This document shows, one piece after another, positions 41,685 to 54,527 of a stretch of DNA of 64,000 nucleotides; position 1 is the stretch's first letter; the number at the start of each line of letters is the position of its first letter. The notes under the pieces are model-generated. The model saw only the letters and a list, made by a program, of their open reading frames with translations, was not told the DNA's origin and ran no database searches. A program made the translations under genes and the position numbers. The DNA is from MED-G116 sp038107835 (GTDB lineage Bacteria > Pseudomonadota > Alphaproteobacteria > Puniceispirillales > Puniceispirillaceae). Location: the NCBI GenBank assembly GCA_038107835.1, contig JAYNHH010000002.1, positions 56,551 to 120,550 of the forward strand. Direction: 5' to 3'.

Positions 41685-43151
41685 ATGTCGGCTGACCATG
41701 AAAATGATACGATTCCACATGGTATGGCCGATTTTGCCGGAGCGAAGCCAGGGATGCAGGATCCAGCAGACCCCGAGGGCGGCACAGGAACGGCTGATCT
41801 TGAGAATGTATGGGGCCGGGTAACTGAGCGGTTGCGCCGTGACATTGGTGATTCGGCGTGGCGGAACTGGATCAAACCATTGCGCGTCAGCCGTCTTCAG
41901 GATGGCACCCTCACTCTGGAGGCGGGTTCGTCTCTCGCCAGAGACCGTGTCAGCAGCCAATATGCGGACCGGCTGCGGGTCATTTCCGCTGCGGAATATG
42001 GCAGCGTCAAACAGGTTGAGGTGAAGCTGGCAGCGCCGGCCATTATCGAGAATAAACGCAAGGACAGCGATCGGCCGGCCGCCGATGCTGATGGTCGTAA
42101 AGCGCCTGATGGAACAGCCGGTGATGACCTGACCGCTGGGCTGGATCCCCGCTACACATTTGCCAATTTTGTTGTCGGCAAGCCGAATGAGCTGGCCTTT
42201 GCGGTTGCCCGGCGCACGGCGGAGAGCGAGCGTGTCTCGTTTAATCCCCTGTTCCTCTATGGCGGTGTCGGCCTTGGTAAAACGCATCTGATGCATGCCA
42301 TCGCCTGGCAGATTCGGGAGCAGTCGCCCGGGCGCAAGGTGATGTATCTGTCGGCAGAAAAATTCATGTACAGGTTTGTGCGCGCGCTGCGGTTCCGCGA
42401 CACCATGTCATTCAAGGAACAGTTCAGATCCGTTGATGTTTTGATGATTGACGATGTGCAGTTCATCAGTGGCAAGGAATCAACGCAGGACGAGTTTTTT
42501 CACACCTTCAACGCCCTGGTCGAGGGCGGCCGTCAGGTCATTGTTTCTGCTGACAAGTCGCCAACCGATCTTGAGGGGATGGAAGAGCGTCTGCGGTCGC
42601 GGCTTGGCTGGGGCATGGTGGCGGATATCCATCCAGCCGACTACGAACTGCGTCTCGGCATTCTGCAGGCCAAGGCTGAGCAGATGCAGGTGAGGATTCC
42701 CGACAAGGTTCTCGAATTTCTGGCGCATCGCATCGCCAGCAATGTGCGTGAACTTGAGGGTGCGTTGAACCGTATTGCCGCGCACGCCATGTTGATAGGG
42801 CGGGAAATCACCATCGAAAGCGCCGCAGACCTGCTCAGCGACCTGTTACGCGCCAGCAGCCGGCAGATCAGCATTGACGCTATCCAGAACCGGGTAGCCT
42901 CGCATTATGGCGTTCGTGTTGCCGAGATGTTCTCACCACGACGCGCGCGCAACATCGCGCGCCCGCGGCAGGTGGCGATGTTCCTTGCGAAAAACCTGAC
43001 CTCGCTCTCTTACCCAGAAATTGGCCGCCAGTTCGGGGGGCGGGACCATACGACGGTGATGCATGCGGTGCGCACCATCGAGGGGCTTGTCAACAGCGAC
43101 CAGGCAGTGGCCGAGGATGTCCAGCTTCTAAAATCCCTGCTGTCCGCATAA
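41685..43151 (+). CDS. dnaA: Chromosomal replication initiator protein DnaA
   Basis: AAA+ initiator that opens the replication origin. It has 488 residues from ATG 41685. Order: N-terminal DnaB-interaction domain (VWGRVTERLRRDIGDSAWRNWI), variable linker, AAA+ domain with Walker A GGVGLGKTH and Walker B VLMIDDVQFISGK, and domain IV with the DNA-binding signature GGRDHTTVMHA. A GGGGGG tract precedes the start. An upstream TTG at 41649 is in frame but not favoured. Followed by dnaN, recF, gyrB. Confidence 0.96.
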   Translation: MSADHENDTIPHGMADFAGAKPGMQDPADPEGGTGTADLENVWGRVTERLRRDIGDSAWRNWIKPLRVSRLQDGTLTLEAGSSLARDRVSSQYADRLRVISAAEYGSVKQVEVKLAAPAIIENKRKDSDRPAADADGRKAPDGTAGDDLTAGLDPRYTFANFVVGKPNELAFAVARRTAESERVSFNPLFLYGGVGLGKTHLMHAIAWQIREQSPGRKVMYLSAEKFMYRFVRALRFRDTMSFKEQFRSVDVLMIDDVQFISGKESTQDEFFHTFNALVEGGRQVIVSADKSPTDLEGMEERLRSRLGWGMVADIHPADYELRLGILQAKAEQMQVRIPDKVLEFLAHRIASNVRELEGALNRIAAHAMLIGREITIESAADLLSDLLRASSRQISIDAIQNRVASHYGVRVAEMFSPRRARNIARPRQVAMFLAKNLTSLSYPEIGRQFGGRDHTTVMHAVRTIEGLVNSDQAVAEDVQLLKSLLSA

Positions 43152-43253
43152 ACCTCATGAAACGGGTTGAAATCCAGCCCACCACCCGCTGATCGGGGGC
43201 TGTGGGCATTGGCGTCTCTTGGTGTGCGTGGTCCCGGTCAAAAACTCAATATT

Positions 43254-43285
43254 TTGATGTTTGTTTGTTAATTCCATGCTATATT
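43254..43285 (+). promoter_or_regulatory. Possible dnaN promoter
   Basis: TATATT (43280-43285) is a good -10 in an AT-rich stretch. The nearest -35-like hexamer is TTGATG (43254-43259), at 20-base spacing, too long for certainty. Confidence 0.3.
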
Positions 43286-43407
43286 TTGTGGGATTATGCC
43301 TGATTGGGCAGCGTCTCAAATTACCCGATATGCCGCTGGACCGGTGGGTGCCGTACGTGAATGTGAAAACCGCCCCGTAGCCGTTACGAGAAGCAAAGAG
43401 AAAGCTG

Positions 43408-44511
43408 ATGAAACTAACCATAGATCGTATGAGTCTGTTGCGCCCACTTGGTCATGTGCAGTCTGTTGTTGAGCGTCGCAATACCATTCCCATCCTTGCC
43501 AATGTCGTGCTTGAGGCACGCAATGGCACGCTTGCAATGACCGCGACCGACATGGATATGGATATTGCCACAGAGGTTGGCTGTTCGGTTGCCACTGACG
43601 GGACAACAACAGTTTCGGCCCATATGCTGTATGATATTGCCCGCAAGCTGCCCGACGGTGCCGAGGTTGAGCTTTTGGTCGCTGATGGTCATGTAACGAT
43701 CAGCGCAGGCCGGTCAAATTTTCGCCTGCCAACCCTGCCAGTTGAGGATTTTCCAGCAATCAGCGCTACCGAGATGCCGGTTAGTTTCATCGTCACTGCG
43801 GCTGACATCCGCGATCTCATTGATGCAACCCGGTTTGCTATTTCTACCGAGGAAACGCGCTATTACCTGAATGGTATCTATCTGCACAAGGCGGAATCGG
43901 GTGACCTGTGTGCGGTGGCGACCGATGGTCACCGGCTGGCGATGACGCGTCAGGCGTTGCCATCTGGTGCGGCTGGCATGCCATCGATCATCCTGCCGCG
44001 CAAGGCGGTCACCGAACTGCGCAAGCTGCTTGATGATTTTGAGGGTGATGTCACCATTTCACTGTCTGATACGCGGGCGGAATTCGGTTTTGGCACGGTG
44101 CGCCTGAAAAGCAAGCTGATCGACGGCACGTTCCCTGATTACACACGCGTCATTCCGCAGGGAAATGACCAGATCATGCAGGTTGATGTCGCGGCGTTCT
44201 CAGCGGCAGTTGACCGCGTGTCAACAATCTCCTCGGAAAAGTCGCGCTCGGTGAAGCTGAAGCTGCAGGCGGGCATCCTCAACCTGTCAGCAAGCAGTAC
44301 TGATGCGTCCAGCGCGGTTGAGGAGCTGGAGGTCAGTTATGATGGCCCGGAAATGGAAATCGGTTTCAATGCGCGCTATCTGATGGATATCGCCGGTCAG
44401 GTGATGAGCGACACGATTGAGTTTGCGCTGGCTGATCAGGGGTCGCCGAGCCTTGTACGGTCTCCCGGCGATGAGGCAACCCTGTTTGTTCTGATGCCAA
44501 TGCGGGTGTGA
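43408..44511 (+). CDS. dnaN: DNA polymerase III beta subunit (sliding clamp)
   Basis: Ring-shaped processivity factor of 367 residues with three repeated clamp domains. It begins MKLTIDRMSLLRPLGHVQSVVERRNTIPILANV-like sequence and shows ATDGHRLAMTR and the C-terminal LFVLMPMRV motif used by clamp partners. A weak AGAGAAAG ribosome-binding site lies before ATG 43408. It stands between dnaA and recF in the canonical order. Confidence 0.96.
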   Translation: MKLTIDRMSLLRPLGHVQSVVERRNTIPILANVVLEARNGTLAMTATDMDMDIATEVGCSVATDGTTTVSAHMLYDIARKLPDGAEVELLVADGHVTISAGRSNFRLPTLPVEDFPAISATEMPVSFIVTAADIRDLIDATRFAISTEETRYYLNGIYLHKAESGDLCAVATDGHRLAMTRQALPSGAAGMPSIILPRKAVTELRKLLDDFEGDVTISLSDTRAEFGFGTVRLKSKLIDGTFPDYTRVIPQGNDQIMQVDVAAFSAAVDRVSTISSEKSRSVKLKLQAGILNLSASSTDASSAVEELEVSYDGPEMEIGFNARYLMDIAGQVMSDTIEFALADQGSPSLVRSPGDEATLFVLMPMRV

Positions 44512-44518
44512 GTGTTCT

Positions 44519-48132
<3,614 letters not shown>

Positions 48133-48214
48133 CAGGTGCCGTCAATCAACGGGTACTGGCAGAGGGAGATGAAGACGCCTATCTAGTTCGATGAAACCAA
48201 TGTAGGAACAACCC

Positions 48215-49510
48215 GTGTTGTCAGAGATCAATAACCGCCCACAAGGTCGTGCCTACAGCCCCATTGATGCGAGGCTTATCCTCAACATTCGCTGGCTGGC
48301 GATCTTTGGCCAGCTTGCCGCGCTGCTTTACACCTATTTCATCGTCAAGCTGGAAATTCCCATTGGGCCAGCATTGTTCGTCATTGGCCTGTCGGTGGCG
48401 ATGAATGTCTGGCAGACGCGCCGCACAAACGTCACGCGCCGCAAGGATGATCAGAATTTTGCTGCGTTGTCCTTTGATGTACTGCAGCTGGCCTTACTGC
48501 TGTTTTTTACCGGCGGCCTGTTGAACCCTTTCTGCATTCTGTTTCTAGCGCCGGTTTTTGTCTCGGCGGCGATTCTGCGGCGGCGTGAGGCGGCCATTCT
48601 GGTTGGGCTTGTTCTTGTCTGTGTCAGTCTGCTTGCTGTCTATAACTTTCCGTTGCCATGGGGTGATGAGCCGATTTTGCAGCAGAAACTGTATCTTGCC
48701 GGCCTCTGGCTATCCTTGCTTCTATCAGCTGTTTTCATTGGTGTTTATGCGTGGTGGGTGGCATCGGGAGCGCGCCGCCTGAGTGAGGAGCTGTCCGAGG
48801 CGCGCCTCAATTTCGCCGAGGAGCAGCAGGCAGTTGCTCTGGGTGCTCTCGCCACATCGGCCGCGCATAAGCTCGGCACGCCGCTCAATACCATCACTGT
48901 GATCACGCATGAGCTCGAGCGTGAGCTTCATGCGGATGATCCAATTTTCGAGGATGTTCAGCTTTTGCGCTCCGAGGCCGAGCGATGCCGCATCATCCTG
49001 CGCGAACTGGATGAGTATAGGCTTGTCGAGAGTCCGGATGCCGATACGGAAATCAGCGTTGCGGCGCTGCTGCGTGAAATACTCGATGAACGGATTGAGA
49101 AAAGCGAGATCGCCTTTTTCATCCAGATTGACCCACAGGACACAGACGATCTGCCACAGATTCGACGTCGCCCGGAGATTGTACAGGCGCTTGATGACGT
49201 CTTTCGCAACGCGGAAACCTTCGCCAGCTCGCGTGTGACTGTTTCGGCGAATAACAGTCAGCAAAACCTGCAAATCGTCGTTGCAGACGATGGTGAGGGC
49301 TTTCCGGATGACGTTCTGGCGCGTGCCGGTCAACCCTGGAATTCGACGCGACAGGGCGATGACGGACACCGCGGATTGGGTATTTTTATCGCCCAGACCT
49401 TGATTGAGGCGGTTGGCGGCTCAATATTATTTGGAAACAGCGTTGCCGGCGGCGGTGAGGTGAGGATAATTCTGCCCCTGTCTGCTGTAGCCGGCCCCGC
49501 TAAGGAGTAG
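48215..49510 (+). CDS. regB: Redox-sensing histidine kinase RegB/PrrB
   Basis: Membrane sensor that phosphorylates RegA under low-oxygen or reduced conditions. It has 431 residues: about six membrane helices to residue 180, with the quinone-site motif GGLLNPF at 100-106; then the H-box ALATSAAHKLGTPLNTI with His218. A Cys at 258 (AERCRIILREL) falls where RegB has its redox-active cysteine. The ATPase part shows FRNAETFA and DDGEGFPDD. GTG start with an AGGA site. It lies directly upstream of regA, without the senC gene that often separates them. Confidence 0.9.
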   Translation: MLSEINNRPQGRAYSPIDARLILNIRWLAIFGQLAALLYTYFIVKLEIPIGPALFVIGLSVAMNVWQTRRTNVTRRKDDQNFAALSFDVLQLALLLFFTGGLLNPFCILFLAPVFVSAAILRRREAAILVGLVLVCVSLLAVYNFPLPWGDEPILQQKLYLAGLWLSLLLSAVFIGVYAWWVASGARRLSEELSEARLNFAEEQQAVALGALATSAAHKLGTPLNTITVITHELERELHADDPIFEDVQLLRSEAERCRIILRELDEYRLVESPDADTEISVAALLREILDERIEKSEIAFFIQIDPQDTDDLPQIRRRPEIVQALDDVFRNAETFASSRVTVSANNSQQNLQIVVADDGEGFPDDVLARAGQPWNSTRQGDDGHRGLGIFIAQTLIEAVGGSILFGNSVAGGGEVRIILPLSAVAGPAKE

Positions 49511-49555
49511 TCAGGCCCCTCGTTTTTTTGTGATTGGGTACAGGGTAAATACATC

Positions 49556-50086
49556 ATGTCAGACAAAACCTTGATGATTCTTGATGACGATGCCCCTCTG
49601 CGCAACCGGCTTCGCCGGGCCATGGAAAGCCGTGGTTTTGACGTGCTCGATGCGGGGTCCGTTTCCGAAGGTGCTGAAATAGTCCGTAAGGAGGCGCCGG
49701 CCTACGCAATCCTCGATATGAAGCTCGAGGACGGCAGCGGCCTTAACCTCGTTCAGGATCTGAACAAAAAACGCCCGGACTGCAAGATTGTGATGTTGAC
49801 AGGTTTTGGCAATATCGCGACTGCAGTCGCAGCAGTGAAGGCGGGGGCATTGGACTATCTGCCAAAACCGGCAGATCCTGATGCCATTGCCGCGGCGCTC
49901 CTGCAATCAGGTGACGGTATGCCACCACCGCCACAGGACCCGATGAGCGCAGACCGCGTCAGATGGGAGCATATCCAGCGCGTCTACGAGCAGTGCGGGC
50001 GGAATGTCTCGGAAACTGCCCGCCGTTTGCGCATGCACCGGCGTACCCTGCAGCGAATTCTCAGCAAACACGCTCCGCGCAACTGA
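49556..50086 (+). CDS. regA: Response regulator RegA/PrrA/ActR
   Basis: Global redox response regulator of 176 residues. The receiver domain has acidic DDD at 10-12, phosphoacceptor Asp54 (AILDMKLEDG), Thr82 and Lys104. A four-proline hinge at 123-126 leads to a Fis-type HTH (SETARRLRMHRRTLQRILSK). The proline hinge plus short Fis-type C-terminus is the signature of this family. In other alphaproteobacteria it controls respiration, CO2 and nitrogen fixation and photosynthesis; the targets here are unknown. Confidence 0.93.
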   Translation: MSDKTLMILDDDAPLRNRLRRAMESRGFDVLDAGSVSEGAEIVRKEAPAYAILDMKLEDGSGLNLVQDLNKKRPDCKIVMLTGFGNIATAVAAVKAGALDYLPKPADPDAIAAALLQSGDGMPPPPQDPMSADRVRWEHIQRVYEQCGRNVSETARRLRMHRRTLQRILSKHAPRN

Positions 50087-50158
50087 TTTTTTGCACGGGA
50101 TGGATGTTTTGCGCTACCCTGCCGGCAGTTTCTCCATCCCCGATAGATTGGAACTGCA

Positions 50159-51049
50159 GTGGATGTTTCCGCCCTGTTTGCCCTCGGCGCTGCGCTGAGC
50201 TGGACGATGGCCGCGCTGTTTGGCCATCTGCCGGCACGCGAACTTGGTTCACTGCATTTCAACAGGCTCAGAATGCTTGCGGCCATTGTCATCCTGGGGC
50301 TTTCGATGATCATTGGTGGGCGTTCCTTCACCCTTGACATGACGCATTTCTGGCCGCTTGTACTGTCGAGCCTTGTTGGCGTTGTAATGGGTGATTTTTT
50401 CCTGTTTGCCGCAATGCGGCGGCTTGGTCCGCGGCGGACAAATATTCTGTTCGCAACAAATGCGCCAATCGCCGCCTGTTTGGGGTGGCTGCTCCTTGAT
50501 GAGGTAATTGGTTTTGAGACCCTGCTTTCCGTACTTTTGGGCTTTTGTGGCGTTGTCCTTGCGATCATCTACGGCAAACGGCGTGATCTTGCGCATATCT
50601 GGGAGGTGATCACTCCACCGCTGTGGATTGGCGTGATGTTTGGCATGATGGCGGCGCTGGGACAGGCACTTGGTGTTCTGTTGGTCCGTCCGGTTATGGC
50701 GGATGGAGTCGATCCGGTGTTGGCCGGGCTGGTGCGTGTGCTTGTCGCCGCACTTGTTTTCTGGGCCAGCTATGGCGTTGACCGGCAGCAATGGCGTCGC
50801 CCGCTCTGGCCCGGCAGAAAGACGCTCCTCTTTGTTGCGGTGAATGGGTTGTTTGGTCTGGGTGTCGGTGCTGCCTTCTTTCTTGAGGCGCTGGAATTTG
50901 GGGCTGTTGCCAAGGTGACAATCCTGTCGGCAACGACGCCAGTGCTGATCCTGCCCTTTGTCTGGATGCGGACCGGGGTTGTTCCGGCGGCGGGTGCGTG
51001 GCTCGGGGCACTGCTTGTCGTTGCCTGTTCGGCGGTGCTGGTCTTCTAG
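50159..51049 (+). CDS. EamA/DMT-family transporter (first of three)
   Basis: A 296-residue membrane protein with about ten hydrophobic helices in two EamA repeats (first near LFALGAALSWTMAALFG, second from about residue 155). The substrate is unknown; relatives export amino acids or metabolites. It starts at GTG 50159, 72 bases after regA. A charged segment GKRRDLAHIWEV joins the two halves. Confidence 0.8.
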   Translation: MDVSALFALGAALSWTMAALFGHLPARELGSLHFNRLRMLAAIVILGLSMIIGGRSFTLDMTHFWPLVLSSLVGVVMGDFFLFAAMRRLGPRRTNILFATNAPIAACLGWLLLDEVIGFETLLSVLLGFCGVVLAIIYGKRRDLAHIWEVITPPLWIGVMFGMMAALGQALGVLLVRPVMADGVDPVLAGLVRVLVAALVFWASYGVDRQQWRRPLWPGRKTLLFVAVNGLFGLGVGAAFFLEALEFGAVAKVTILSATTPVLILPFVWMRTGVVPAAGAWLGALLVVACSAVLVF

Positions 51050-51104
51050 CACGCGACCGCTGTTCGGGATGGTGCCATGGGTTAATTTACCCTAATCTGA
51101 CGAT

Positions 51105-52010
51105 ATGCGGCCCTCATCCTCCCTTCACAATCTGCTGACCTTGCTGTTTCTGTCGTTACTCTGGTCCTCATCGCTGCCGGCGATCAAGATTGCCGTTGCT
51201 GAAACTGGACCGATCACATTGGCTGCATCACGCGCCGTCATCGGGTTTTTCACCATTGCCTGCCTGCTGCCTTTCCTTGGCCGGTTTGCATGGCGGGAGC
51301 ATCTTCGCCACCTGCCATATATTTTTGTGATGAGTCTGGTCGGCATGTGTCTGCCCTTCTATCTGATTTCACGTGCAGAACTGGTTATTGAGGCGTCCAC
51401 AACCGGTCTGCTGCTGTCGGTTGGGCCGCTTCTTACGGTCCTGCTGGCACATTTTCTGCTTCGCACCGAAAGATTGACCTGGAGCCGGTTTGGCGGTGTT
51501 TTCATCGGGTTTATGGGCATCGTGATACTGCTTGGTCCAGATGCCTCAAGCACCCCGCATTCGGCGCTTTCGGTACAGGCAATGGTGATTCTAGCGACCG
51601 TGGGATATGTTTCATCCAATCTCATGGCGCGGCACCTGCCTGAGGTGCCGGCGCTGTTCTTTGCTGTAATGATGCTGTTCTTTGTTGCGCTGGTGATGGT
51701 GCCGGTGGCGCTGCTTTTCGAGACACCAGCGCCGCAGAGCTGGCCACGGCATATCTGGCAGGCAGTGATCTGGCTTGGCCTGATTTCAACAGGTCTTGCC
51801 TTTTGTCTGCGTTTCTATCTGATTCGCAATGTTGGTGCCGGCTATGCGTCCTTTGTCGGATATCTGATACCGCTGTTTTCCGTCCTGCTTGGGGCGCTTA
51901 TCCTGCATGAGCCTGTCGGACCCACCAAGATAGTGGCCACCCTCCTTATTCTGCTTGGCCTTGGCCTCACCCAGAAGGCACAGGCACCTTCGTTGCTGCA
52001 ACGCCGGTAA
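51105..52010 (+). CDS. EamA/DMT-family transporter (second of three)
   Basis: 301 residues, about ten membrane helices with the two-repeat EamA pattern (LLTLLFLSLLWSSSLPAIKIAV at the start; second repeat from about residue 155). It ends with the typical RhaT-like tail GATLLILLGLGL-type sequence (VATLLILLGLGLTQK). It is adjacent to, but clearly different from, the preceding transporter, so not a recent tandem copy. Substrate unknown. Confidence 0.8.
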   Translation: MRPSSSLHNLLTLLFLSLLWSSSLPAIKIAVAETGPITLAASRAVIGFFTIACLLPFLGRFAWREHLRHLPYIFVMSLVGMCLPFYLISRAELVIEASTTGLLLSVGPLLTVLLAHFLLRTERLTWSRFGGVFIGFMGIVILLGPDASSTPHSALSVQAMVILATVGYVSSNLMARHLPEVPALFFAVMMLFFVALVMVPVALLFETPAPQSWPRHIWQAVIWLGLISTGLAFCLRFYLIRNVGAGYASFVGYLIPLFSVLLGALILHEPVGPTKIVATLLILLGLGLTQKAQAPSLLQRR

Positions 52011-52094
52011 CTCCAGCGGTGGCGAATTTTTGGCTACAACGTACACGTTAATCTCTTTAGGATTTACCAGCGTAAAATGCCACATGAGGTCGAC

Positions 52095-52502
52095 ATGGCG
52101 AAGCCTTTCATCACAATCGGCATGCTGCCATTTCTGGCACTAATCCTGTCTGCCTGCAGTGTGCCACGCGACGCTGATTCAGTGCCTGCCGCCGATAGTG
52201 GCCAGGACTTGATGGCATCGTCTCCCGCAGCAGCTGGTTCGGATGTGGATGCCGCATCACAGACAGACGAACAGACAGATGACATGCCAGACGATGAGGT
52301 GGAACAGAACGCTGTCCTGCCGCCACTCAGCTTTACCTGGAATACCGATTATGCCAGCTTCGTGACAGCGCCGCAGCAGGTCAGAACAGCGGCCAAGCAA
52401 GCCTGTGAGGCGCGCGGCTATGAGGTCGCGGTCATGGCCAGCATCTCGCTGGATGCTGACAGTGCCTCAGCTGATTTCACCTGCCGTGGTGCTGGCGACT
52501 GA
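52095..52502 (+). CDS. Small putative lipoprotein of unknown function
   Basis: 135 residues from ATG 52095, chosen because GAGG sits six bases upstream and a lipoprotein signal peptide follows at once (MAKPFITIGMLPFLALILSAC, lipobox LSAC). After the Cys is an acidic, low-complexity Asp/Ala/Ser region (to about 80), then a compact C-terminal region with two Cys (KQACEARGYE and DFTCRGAG) that could form a disulfide. I recognise no family. It would be processed by the Lnt pathway encoded at 13384. Confidence 0.6.
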   Translation: MAKPFITIGMLPFLALILSACSVPRDADSVPAADSGQDLMASSPAAAGSDVDAASQTDEQTDDMPDDEVEQNAVLPPLSFTWNTDYASFVTAPQQVRTAAKQACEARGYEVAVMASISLDADSASADFTCRGAGD

Positions 52503-52601
52503 GCGCAGTATTTGTTGGCTGGGCGGTGGCCAAAGCTGTGGCATTTTACCCATTCGCTTTCTATGCTTGTTGTGCAGAGTAAAATGGATGGGTTTTTGAT
52601 C

Positions 52602-53606
52602 ATGGACAAAAGGCGACTGGGTGCACAGGGCCCGGAAATTTCGGCAATCGGCATTGGCGCGATGTCATTCAGCAATTTCTACGGGGCAACTGATGAGACG
52701 CAGTCGCATGCCATTCTGAGCGCGGCGCTTGATGAGGGCGTGACCCATATCGACACCGCCAATGTCTATGGAATGGGAACCTCCGAGACCGTCATAGGCA
52801 CTTTTCTCGCGAATCAGGGAAAACGCCGCAATGAGTTGTTTTCGATTGCCTCGAAGGCGGGCATTGCCCGCAGGAAGGAGTTGGGTGAGCGCTATTTCGA
52901 CAACAGCCCGGCCTATCTTGAGGCCGAACTCGACAAGACACTTGCCCGCCTTGGTGTCGATATCATCGATCTCTATTACATTCATCGCCGTGATTCAGCC
53001 ACACCCATCGAGGAGGTGAGCGAGACGCTCGCTGGTTTTATCAAGGCCGGAAAGATAAAATCCTTTGGGTTTTCGGAAATCGCCCCAACCTCGCTTGCAA
53101 GGGCCAGTGCGGTTCATCCGGTCGCTGCTGTCCAGTCGGAATACTCTCTGTCGGTCAGGAGTCCGGAAATGGGCCTTGTTCAGGCGACACGGCAACTTGG
53201 AACGGCGCTTGTCGCTTTTTCACCTGTTGGCAGATCGTTACTGACCGACAGACCACACAGCGAGGAGCGCATTGCCGAGATGGCGTGGATGCGCACCAAC
53301 CCGCGCTTTATAGAGCCCAATCTGAGCGCCAATATTGACGCTGCGGCCGGGTTCCGGGCGCTGGCGGCGGATATGGGAAGCTCGGCCGCGGCACTTGCCA
53401 TTGCCTGGCTGTTGCACCGTGATGATCATATTATTCCAATTCCAGGCACGAGATCAGTTGCCCATTTTCAGGAACTTTGCGCCGGGGCCAGATTGCGCCT
53501 GTCAGCTGAGGATATGGCGCGCATCGAGGCGGTTCTGCCAATCGGCTGGGCGCATGGCGACCGGTATTCAGACGATCAATGGGTTGGCCCGGAGCGCTAT
53601 TGCTAG
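52602..53606 (+). CDS. Aldo/keto reductase
   Basis: NADPH-dependent oxidoreductase with a TIM-barrel fold, 334 residues from ATG 52602 (MDKRRLGAQGPEIS). The catalytic tetrad is visible: Asp and Tyr in HIDTANVYGMG, Lys in SIASKAGI and His in YYIHRRD. The C-terminal IPIPGTRSVAHFQEL is the cofactor-binding signature. Closest in style to YakC/AKR13-type enzymes; the substrate is unknown. An in-frame ATG at 52584 is an alternative start. Confidence 0.85.
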   Translation: MDKRRLGAQGPEISAIGIGAMSFSNFYGATDETQSHAILSAALDEGVTHIDTANVYGMGTSETVIGTFLANQGKRRNELFSIASKAGIARRKELGERYFDNSPAYLEAELDKTLARLGVDIIDLYYIHRRDSATPIEEVSETLAGFIKAGKIKSFGFSEIAPTSLARASAVHPVAAVQSEYSLSVRSPEMGLVQATRQLGTALVAFSPVGRSLLTDRPHSEERIAEMAWMRTNPRFIEPNLSANIDAAAGFRALAADMGSSAAALAIAWLLHRDDHIIPIPGTRSVAHFQELCAGARLRLSAEDMARIEAVLPIGWAHGDRYSDDQWVGPERYC

Positions 53607-53648
53607 CCATTCTGAGCGCTTTGCTGGCGATAAGGGGAGGACCAGCTG

Positions 53649-54506
53649 ATGGATTTCGACGACGCCTATGCCAATATGGCACACATCCCTGATGCCCCAT
53701 CCTTTGTTGCGGAATGGCCTGAAAGGGCGGCTGCCTTTCGGGCAAACTGGCAACAGAAGCGGCTTGACATCGCCTATGGTAGTGACCCGCGTCAGCGCTT
53801 TGATCTGTTCCTGCCGGAAGGACCGGCAAAGGGTCTTGCTGTTTTCATTCACGGGGGATATTGGCGCGCCTTTTCCAAGGATGATTGGTCACATCTGGCC
53901 GCAGGAACGCTTGCCCGTGGCTTTGCCGTGGCCCTTCCCAGCTATCGGTTGGCACCCCAGGTGACGCTGGATGAAATCTGCAGCGATGTGGCAGCGGCTG
54001 TTACGGCAGCGGCTGGTTATGTTGAAGGGCCGATTCATCTTGCGGGCCACTCGGCTGGTGGCCATCTGGTCACGCGCTTGATCAGTGGCAGGGAATTGCT
54101 GACGGTACCGCTGATCAAACGAATTTTGGCGGTCACTTCGATCAGCGGCGTGCATGATCTGCGACCACTTCTCCACACTGAACTGAATGACCTGCTTGCC
54201 ATCACGGAGGATATTGCCGCAAACGAGAGTCCGGCCCTATTGACACCACTGGCACCGGTCATGGCTGGTGAGATTGGGGTCAATGTCTGGGTTGGCGCAG
54301 ACGAACGCCCGGAGTTTCGCCGGCAGACGGATTTGCTGGCCCTGTCCTGGGGTGGGCTTGGCGTGCCGGTGACGGTAACGCACGAAGAGGGTCGCCATCA
54401 CTTTGATGTGATTGATGGATTAATCGCTTTCAATACCGGCCTTGTTAATGCTGTTCTGGGAAGGGGAACAGCATGTGATTTCCAAGGGAGTGTTGGACCC
54501 GTCTGA
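53649..54506 (+). CDS. Alpha/beta hydrolase, kynurenine formamidase-like
   Basis: 285 residues. The oxyanion-hole motif HGGYWRAF and nucleophile elbow AGHSAGGHL, with His near the C-terminus in GRHHFDVID, form the expected Ser-Asp-His machinery. HGGYW is characteristic of arylformamidases of the tryptophan-kynurenine pathway and relatives. No other kynurenine genes are seen here, so the substrate is only a suggestion. A GGGGAGG site precedes ATG 53649. Confidence 0.78.
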   Translation: MDFDDAYANMAHIPDAPSFVAEWPERAAAFRANWQQKRLDIAYGSDPRQRFDLFLPEGPAKGLAVFIHGGYWRAFSKDDWSHLAAGTLARGFAVALPSYRLAPQVTLDEICSDVAAAVTAAAGYVEGPIHLAGHSAGGHLVTRLISGRELLTVPLIKRILAVTSISGVHDLRPLLHTELNDLLAITEDIAANESPALLTPLAPVMAGEIGVNVWVGADERPEFRRQTDLLALSWGGLGVPVTVTHEEGRHHFDVIDGLIAFNTGLVNAVLGRGTACDFQGSVGPV

Positions 54507-54527
54507 AAGCACAGGGATCGGTTGGGA

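Noticed and set aside
43175..43206. Hairpin after dnaA (GCCCAC with GTGGGC)
   Set aside because: The stem is interrupted and no T-run follows, so I did not call it a terminator.
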